NCBI GenBank assembly: GCA_009746045.1
Contig: RPFO01000167.1
Location: forward strand, 2,539,648-2,603,647
Source of the DNA: Mesostigma viride
Taxonomy: Eukaryota > Streptophyta > Mesostigmatophyceae > Mesostigmatales > Mesostigmataceae
Reading direction: 5' to 3'
DNA: 64,000 nt
Position 1 is the first letter of the stretch. The number at the start of each line of letters is the position of its first letter. Under the pieces are notes generated by a model that had not been told where the DNA came from, made no database searches, and saw only the letters and a program-made list of their open reading frames with translations. The position numbers and the translations under genes are program-made. Shown one piece after another: positions 35,201-64,000 of this stretch.

Positions 35201-36989
35201 AGGGAGGGTTACGTCGCCACAATGTGCAACCTTCTTAGTTGCAGGTTTTAGGCAATGGAGCACTTAGCTGCATGACGGGCCTGGGATTGTTGTTGATTTT
35301 TGTTGCTTGACATAACAATCTATGGATCCTATAGGGTTAGCAGTACTCCTTCAGTCTGAAGGCGCTATTAGCATTTTGTTCTCTTCCCTGTTCTAAGGGG
35401 AGTTAGGACTCTTCACATGGGGTGCATTGGGTTTTACCATCACCCCCACATCATCTATCCTCAGTCGCATTCATCCCCTTGCCATCACCCCTTCCCTGCA
35501 CAGCCACCGTGCCAGGAGCTAGCAAGTAGTAATCCTTGCTGTTAATCGGGGAACCTTGCTGTTGGTCATACCTGCTGTTTGCACTGGGATTGATGTCAGG
35601 TGATAATGGGTGTTCCTACCCATTGTTGTGGGTGTGTGGCACGTTTCTGTTGCAGGTAGTCATACCTATTTTTTTTGTACTCAATACTAGCGGTCATGCT
35701 GGTAACCGTGGCAATGGTTTATCGGACTTCGCCAGCTAGACACATCTACCATGATGACAGGGGCTCATGATAGTTCAGTACCGGGGAGTTCCTCGACGTG
35801 TTTGTAGGGGCAGCCTTGCTTGTGGACCTGATCACTCCACTCTCACTGCCATTCGGACACATGTTTCGTAGACACTGCCTTGTCCTGAACTTCACACCCC
35901 TTTCTCCCCAGTCTGGGGGTATACCCTTGTTGGTACAATGTCTTTGTACCTCAGTTGTGGCACGTCTATTTTGGCTTGATATTCTATCTTGTTTGGTTTG
36001 TTTGGAATTTTTTTTTTCCCTTTCCCCCCCCCCCTCTCCGGGTGCTTTCCGTCGCGAGGGCGCTCCGAATCCCATAGAGGGGGGAGGAGAGAAGAAGGAA
36101 GAGGCTTCACAGCCCCTTTGGGGAGGCCAGGAGTCACAGAGATAGGCATCTGTGTGTTACCCAGTTAGTGGACTGAAGGGAGAGGCTCCCATCCCCCTTA
36201 GGGGGGGGAGGAGTCAGTGTGAGAAAGCACTGAGGTTACTAGTGTTATTACTAATGGCTCTAGTAGCAACTAGATATTGTGTCTGTACTAGTAGCCATAC
36301 TAGTGGATGCACATACATGTTGGTCCGAGCATCTGTGTTTGTACTGGTAGTCATACTAGTGAGCTCTGATGCATGTGTTGGTCCGGACATCATGGATGTA
36401 CGGGGTTGGTTGTCCTTGGTTCGGTGCCTGAGGTCTACTAGGTCATGTAGTAGGTGTATGAGGGTGTACGTGGTGTACGTGTGCATAAAGGATTGGAAGA
36501 TGCGTATGCGTGTCAGAGGAATCTTTCAATTTTTTTCTTTGAACTTGGTGTGGGTTCCTCCATGCCGAGGCACACGCTTAACTCCCCCTTAGGGGGGGGA
36601 GGTATCTGATCACACCTCGTGCAGTTACAGTGGTGGTCGTGTCGATGCCTGTATTGACTATCCTCACTTTGGATGTGTTACGATTCACGTATGTCCGTGG
36701 CTAAACTTGTGGTGATCGTGGAGACCTTGGCTCACTGCCCTGTGTCTTGGCCCCTCGCTTCTGTCCTTTGGGCATGCATCCTTCTTCTGCGTGCCGCGCG
36801 GCCAATGGACGGGATCTGAGTTGGGCTTGCCCGATGGACCAGCTTAGTCGTGCAAGCTGGTCCCTGCCCCATCGGGACCATAGGTCACTCATGGGTTGCA
36901 CCATGCGTATACGGAGTCTAGCATGTTCTGGGCGTGGTTGTCGTTGGGCTAGCGGGGTAGCCGACCTCTCCCCAGAGAGGGGGGAGGAG
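32256..36989 (+). other. Internal region B of composite
   Basis: About 4.7 kb: the same ends as internal A, the GCAGCCC...GGCTGTAG repeats (32720-33070), an inserted LINE-derived element (33071-33812) and a ~2 kb T-rich stretch (34100-36090) absent from internal A. No long ORF or recognised protein domain. Confidence 0.72.
33071..33812 (+). mobile_element. LINE ORF1-derived insertion inside internal region B
   Basis: Flanked by the 10-11 bp direct repeat TTATAGGCTGT (33060-33070 and 33813-33823); the uninterrupted target is present in internal region A at about 29180. It encodes, with a frameshift, the ORF1-like words ATPPVLLTFLS, LDDDLTPAQQQ and VYWRGGDL with a stop near 33372. A non-coding 3' part then ends in the CTCCC-CAAC-GGGAG hairpin (33759-33772) and TTAA repeats. 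Same family as 25560-26456. Confidence 0.85.
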
Positions 36990-37710
36990 TGTTGCGTCCA
37001 AGCCTATTTAATTAGGTTCCTTTAGTGGACAGTTCGGCGCAACAATGTTTAATAGCCGTAGTCTCATTGTTCGGCTATTTAGGCATATTCGTACAGCCGG
37101 TTCATACGGCGTTGTACTTGCTATTCAGTGGTTTTGTAGTACTTTCGGTACTTTGGTTTATCTGTAGGTGCGCAGCATGTCAATGTGCGTGGACCTAGTA
37201 TTCTGATCAGACACTCCTAGTATAATTCGTTTTGGGTCGTACGGTCGATTCGTGTGAACCGTAGCGCCCTAGAGATCTCGGTTGACCATGCGTCCAAGCA
37301 GTGCTGCTTGGCACTGCTTGGCAACGCCGTGAGCCGCCAAGGTTAATAGTGTGTGGGAACGTTCACCATTGTCACCCCCGGAATGAATGAAATGAATTGA
37401 GTTAATCTCTTTCTCTTTCCGGCTGGGTCACGCCCGCGGGTTTAGGAAATGCATGGTCCTGAATTCCTGTCGTAAATGCTACATGTACCTCGGGAGGCAT
37501 TAGCCACGCTTCCCTATAGAGGTTGTCTCACCGCAGGCTATAACCGGCCAGGGTCAACTGCGCCAGGTTAGTTATGTTAGATTAGTTATCGTCCATACTA
37601 GTCATGGTGTGGATTGCGTAGATTAATATAGCGACCACTGTTCATAATGACCAGTCTATTATGAATCAGGTGTAGATCTTTCGCAGCCGGCAGTCAGCCG
37701 GGATGTAAAA
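36990..37710 (+). repeat. LTR4 of composite
   Basis: 721 bp, longer than the others because of a ~20-bp insertion near 37200 that duplicates CTCCTAGTA-type sequence and a 5-bp insertion near 37650. Right boundary GATGTAAAA followed by the CTTTG duplication. Confidence 0.88.
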
Positions 37711-37835
37711 CTTTGCTGCTGAGCGTAGTTAGGATTTTCTAGACTAGATAGCTTAGAGTTAGCTTAGTTCGATTCCGCGGCTTCGCCCTCCTCCACCCAT
37801 CCAGTAAGGAATATGTGCTACATGATCTCCCAAAG
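37711..37835 (+). mobile_element. LINE copy 2, 3' remainder
   Basis: Continues the LINE after the LTR composite: a stop codon and 3' UTR (GTAGTTAGGATTTTCTAGAC) up to a degraded hairpin region. Its tail is replaced by the start of copy 3. Confidence 0.75.
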
Positions 37836-38235
37836 GGCATTGCCTTAAAAAGGTAGGGAAACATGTCACGAACTACGTACAGATGTTGCTGGATGACCTA
37901 CTGGTCCCAGCCCAGTTTGAATACCGCATCCGCTCTCTCTCCCTTCTTTGGACTGCCATGCAGAACAAGACGCGGTGGAAGAGGATTGTCAAGGCTCACA
38001 CGCCCGACCCTGTGGGCAAACCACCTCCCCCCAAGCGGAGGAGGCGTTTTGATGAGTAGGGTAGTTAGGATTTTTTCTAGACTAGCTAGATTAGCGTTAG
38101 GTTAGTCCGATTACGCGGCTCTCACCCACCACCCATCAAGGAATATGTGCTACATGATCTCCCAACGGAGGCATGTAATAATTTAATTTAATTTAATGAT
38201 CTCCCAACGGAGCCATGTTATAATTTAATTTAATT
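37836..38235 (+). mobile_element. LINE 3' end, copy 3
   Basis: 5'-truncated copy encoding MLLDDLLVPAQFEYRIRSLS and a C-terminus RRRRFDE with stop at 38057-38059. The 3' UTR carries two tandem copies of the CTCC-CAAC-GGAG hairpin block (38158-38171 and 38201-38212), each followed by TTTAATTTAA-type tails, as if 3' processing or priming was repeated. Confidence 0.85.
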
Positions 38236-38755
38236 CCACGACCCAGAACCAGGCGTCATGTCAAGGGCCTGCCTTTCTGCATTCACCTTAAATCAACCTA
38301 TGTACAAACTGTCAAATGTACGGCAGGCATGCAGCCGCTGTACAGCAAGGAGCCATTGTGTAACACTGTATCGTCTAAGTAAAACTGTACTACGCCCAAA
38401 CCTTGGGCCCTGTACTGCATCTATTCTGCGTGCTGTTCTACGCTCTGATATCAAGGAAACAACCAGCGCAGGCCAGAAATCCTCTGCTATAACTACACGT
38501 TTATTCTTGCACGCCTCGGTTGCAGGCAAGGGTACGGTGAGAACCAAGAACCACCCCAGCTTCCCCGGCCAGGCCCTGTCCATCACCCAAGAAGACAACC
38601 CAAGCAACTAAGCCCAAGAAAGCTGGCCCCAAAGGACCGGGGCCATGCCCATGAAACGTAGGAAAGTCATATGAGACGTAGAATCATGAAACGTAGCATC
38701 TCATGTGAGACCTGTCCGATGCACCTCTCCCCTTGGAAAGATCGTCTATCATCTG
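38236..38755. other. Intergenic region and 3' flank of GWD
   Basis: No gene recognised on the plus strand. It contains the 27-bp motif with ACAACCAGCGCAGGCCAG (38455-38480) seen also at 18025 and, inverted, at 45490. The GWD 3' UTR (minus strand) must lie here. Confidence 0.5.
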
Positions 38756-61215
<22,460 letters not shown>

Positions 61216-61420
61216 CTGGGGGGTGGGAATGAGTGGGGCGTGGTGGGGGCGGGGATGAGAGGGTGAAAGCGGCGGTAGCGGGTGGGTGGGAGTGCGGGCG
61301 GGTGGGGGGGGGCGAGGAGAGGGAATTTGTTGTTGGTGGTGGGAAGGATCAGGTGCGGGGGCGGGAAAGGGGGGGGGGGGGGGCGGGGAGTATGTGGCGT
61401 TGTGTAGAATTAGGGAAGAA
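61216..61420. other. G-rich sequence upstream of GWD exon w1
   Basis: Purine-rich low-complexity stretch, part of the intron preceding w1. Confidence 0.5.
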
Positions 61421-61740
61421 GGGGTAGGGGTAGGGGTAGGGGTAGGGGTAGGGGTAGGGGTAGGGGTAGGGGTAGGGGTAGGGGTAGGGGTAGGGGTAGG
61501 GGTAGGGGTAGGGGTAGGGGTAGGGGTAGGGGTAGGGGTAGGGGTAGGGGTAGGGGTAGGGGTAGGGGTAGGGGTAGGGGTAGGGGTAGGGGTAGGGGTA
61601 GGGGTAGGGGTAGGGTAGGGGTAGGGGTAGGGGTAGGGGTAGGGGTAGGGGTAGGGGTAGGGGTAGGGGTAGGGGTAGGGGTAGGGGTAGGGGTAGGGGT
61701 AGGGGTAGGGGTAGGGGTAGGGGTAGGGGTAGGGGTAGGG
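61421..61740. repeat. (GGGGTA)n hexamer array
   Basis: About 53 copies with one 5-bp slip near 61611. Telomere-like in composition (G4TA) but not the TTTAGGG type seen at 48221; predicted quadruplex former. Confidence 0.97.
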
Positions 61741-61838
61741 AAGTGAGAAGAGGGGTGTGGGAAACATAGTGCGGTGCAGCGATGGAGTAGACGAAACAAG
61801 CGGTGAAGCAGAGGAATTATGCGGTGGCGGGGACATGG

Positions 61839-61950
61839 GCTGGCCTGATGACATGCATAACGCTGGCCTGATGACATGCACAACGCTGGCCTGATGACAT
61901 GCACAACGCTGGCCTGATGACATGCACAACGCTGGCAGGAATGACATGCA
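61839..61950. repeat. 23-bp tandem repeat
   Basis: Four copies plus a partial at 23-bp spacing, core GCTGGCCTGATGACATGCAC. Confidence 0.93.
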
Positions 61951-62032
61951 GATTTCAGGCAATGCAGGCAACGAAACAAGCAGGCAGTGGGACACCGAGC
62001 TAGAAAAAGAAACAGGCTAAAGAGGCGGTATT

Positions 62033-63095
62033 CACAGTTCGAGGAGATGTTGACAACTAACATATTCACAGCACGAGGAGATGTTGACAACTAACATGTT
62101 CACAGCACGAGGAGATGTTGACAACTAACATATTCGCAGCACGAGGAGATGTTGACAACTAACATATTCACTGCACGAGGAGATGTTGACAACTAACATG
62201 TTCACAGCACGAGGAGATGTTGACAACTAGCATATTCACTGCACGAGGAGAGGTTGACAATTAACATATTCACAGCACGAGGAGGGGTTGACAACAAACA
62301 TGTTCGCAGCACGAGGAGATGTTGACAACTAGCATATTCGCAGCACGAGGAGATGTTGACAATTAACATATTCACAGCACGAGGAGAGGTTGACAACTAA
62401 CATATTCACAGTTCGAGGAGATGTTGACAACTAGCATATTCACAGCACGAGGAGATGTTGACAACTAACATATTCACAGCACGAGGAGATGTTGACAACT
62501 AACATGTTCACAGCACGAGGAGATGTTGACAACTAACATGTTCACAGCACGAGGAGAGGTTGACAACTAACATATTCACAGCACGAGGAGATGTTGACAA
62601 CTAACATATTCACTGCACGAGGAGATGTTGACAACTAACATATTCACTGCACGAGGAGATGTTGACAACTAACATGTTCACAGCACGAGGAGATGTTGAC
62701 AACTAACATGTTCACAGCACGAGGAGAGGTTGACAACTAACATATTCACAGCACGAGGAGATGTTGACAACTAACATATTCACTGCACGAGGAGATGTTG
62801 ACAACTAACATATTCACTGCACGAGGAGATGTTGACAACTAACATATTCACTGCACGAGGAGATGTTGACAACTAACATGTTCACAGCACGAGGAGAGGT
62901 TGACAACTAACATATTCACAGCACGAGGAGATGTTGACAACTAACATGTTCACAGCACGAGGAGAGGTTGACAACTAACATATTCACAGCACGAGGAGAG
63001 GTTGACAACTAACATATTCACTGCACGAGGAGATGTTGACAACTAACATATTCACTGCACGAGGAGATGTTGACAACTAACATATTCGCAGCACG
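62033..63095. repeat. 34-bp minisatellite
   Basis: About 31 copies at a strict 34-bp period with core GAGGAGATGTTGACAACTAA. Variant sites (AGAT/AGAG, CACA/CACT/CGCA, ACATA/ACATG) recur in multi-unit blocks, so copies spread in groups. No spacers, so not a CRISPR array. Confidence 0.97.
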
Positions 63096-64000
63096 AGGGG
63101 ACGTTCGCAAGCAAGGGGAGTAAGGGAGGCTGGATGGAGACACGACGACAAGGACATCTGCGCGAGATGTTGTATTCGCTGTTATGCCGGGCGGGTGGGT
63201 GGTTCCTAGGGAAGCCATTACTTGAGTAGCACATAAATCCATGACGGAAGCACTACTAGCGCTAGTAGGGTTAAGTGTACTACTAGGCGGTGTTAAAGTT
63301 TGCTCGTTGAGTACCGTGAGATGCTGCGCTCGAGACGGCAGCGATCAAAGTCCAAACGGGCAGGAATTGGGTGTGCATATGTTGTCCTCGATAAATATTG
63401 AGGATGAGGAGATTTTTCTACTTTGACACGCTCTTTGACCTGAATGACTTCATCGGGAGGAGTAAGATGAGAATACGGGATACGATGAGAGATCGGACTA
63501 GTTAAATATGGGAAACCAACTGCCCAAGAGTCGGGGGTTATTTACAGGGAGATGCGATACCCGGTCACGGCCAGCAGCACGTACTGCGATTCGAAAATCC
63601 CCCCCGAACCAGGAAGCAAGATCACGGCCTTGCGCATAGAGACCTAGCGAAGACCCGTTAATCGGGTACCGAAGACGCAAACACAATAATTGTCGTATCC
63701 AGAGACCCCGCAGATCTTCAGTTCTGGAAGAGGCACATTTCTATTGCACGGTGCTGAGGCGTCCCTAGAAGCAACGGGATGCGGCAATGGATCAATTGGA
63801 AACTAGGCTACTGTAGCAGAGCTTTTGTTGTAAACCAGGGGCCACGCGCTCACCGCCGAATTCCGCAAGGAATGCACGCCAAGTAAAGCGCTGCGTGTAA
63901 AGAAAGTCGACATCCCATCTAACATCTTCATATAACGCACCAGAGGTCCCTGTTTGCACGGCTAACGCGGTCGCCCTTGATGACAGCCGCTGTGTCCAGC
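63096..64000. other. Presumed GWD intron or upstream sequence; possible exon at right edge
   Basis: No convincing exon. The last ~40 bp read on the minus strand as LDTAAVIKGDR, which could be the 3' end of an upstream GWD exon cut by the window edge. This is weak: no clear donor follows. Confidence 0.3.

Larger units (their letters stand above)
26931..37710 (+). mobile_element. Four-LTR tandem composite of a non-autonomous LTR retrotransposon
   Basis: Layout: LTR1 (26931-27627), 91 bp of internal sequence, LTR2 (27719-28412), internal A (28413-31558), LTR3 (31559-32255), internal B (32256-36989), LTR4 (36990-37710). The whole block is flanked by CTTTG (26926-26930 and 37711-37715), a 5-bp target duplication inside LINE copy 2. 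LTRs start TGTTGCG. Each internal region ends with the polypurine tract GAGAGGGGGGAGGAG just before the next LTR, and starts with TGGACTCGGAGGAATCC one base after the LTR, a candidate primer-binding site. No gag or pol domain is recognised, so it needs enzymes in trans. Confidence 0.88.

Noticed and set aside
62033-63095. CRISPR array
   Set aside because: 34-bp units are directly adjacent with no unique spacers, no cas genes, and the DNA is eukaryotic.
63498-63686. Small ORF near right edge as a gene
   Set aside because: No similarity to any family recognised and no splice structure linking it to GWD.

Overview
The window is nuclear DNA of a eukaryote, most likely a chlorophyte green alga. 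The evidence is a large intron-rich gene for the starch-phosphorylating enzyme alpha-glucan, water dikinase (GWD), short exons with GT-AG introns, a plant-type CCCTAAA telomeric tract inside an intron, abundant micro- and minisatellites, and Copia-like and non-LTR retrotransposons. Nothing bacterial, no operon and no convincing rRNA or tRNA gene was seen. The species cannot be named from the sequence.

Bases 1-38,700 are accessory, repeat-rich DNA. After the 3' end of an unrecognised ORF (1-725) comes a 1.3 kb (ATGG)n array. A 6.2 kb Copia-like LTR retrotransposon (3059-9257, minus strand) is inserted in this array, with near-identical 454/452-bp LTRs and a GATGG target duplication; the array resumes at 9258-9874. 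Next lie decayed non-LTR retrotransposons of two lineages: an APE/RTE-like one (9880-10505) and one with a restriction-like endonuclease (10690-12763 and 12965-13340). GTAAC-rich low-complexity blocks, long (GGGA)n/(CTCC)n arrays, a 152-bp palindromic tandem repeat (20577-21135) and a 50-bp minisatellite (22150-23440) follow. Bases 24880-38235 form a nested stack: a 5'-truncated LINE (from 25290) was hit by a minus-strand SINE-like element (25560-26456) and by a 10.8 kb LTR composite with four LTRs (26931-37710, TSD CTTTG). The composite itself carries a further ORF1-derived insertion (33071-33812).

Bases 38,756-61,215 (minus strand) hold 21 exons of GWD. They run from the second starch-binding CBM45 region through the helical linker and the phosphohistidine domain to the C-terminal PPDK-like ATP-binding domain and stop codon, about 1,090 residues; the N-terminal ~300 residues lie further right or outside the window. 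Every junction is in frame with GT-AG borders except one, which needs either a GC donor or an unseen microexon. Most larger introns carry their own private minisatellite.

The most unusual observation is that many GWD introns contain diverged tandem copies ('echoes') of the adjoining splice site plus 15-60 nt of exon. Acceptor copies lie upstream and donor copies downstream of the real exon edge, up to about four or five per site. Other notable signals are a probable protease-like domain placed after integrase in the Copia-like element, and a small RNA hairpin near the 3' ends of LINE and SINE-like elements that shows compensatory base changes.
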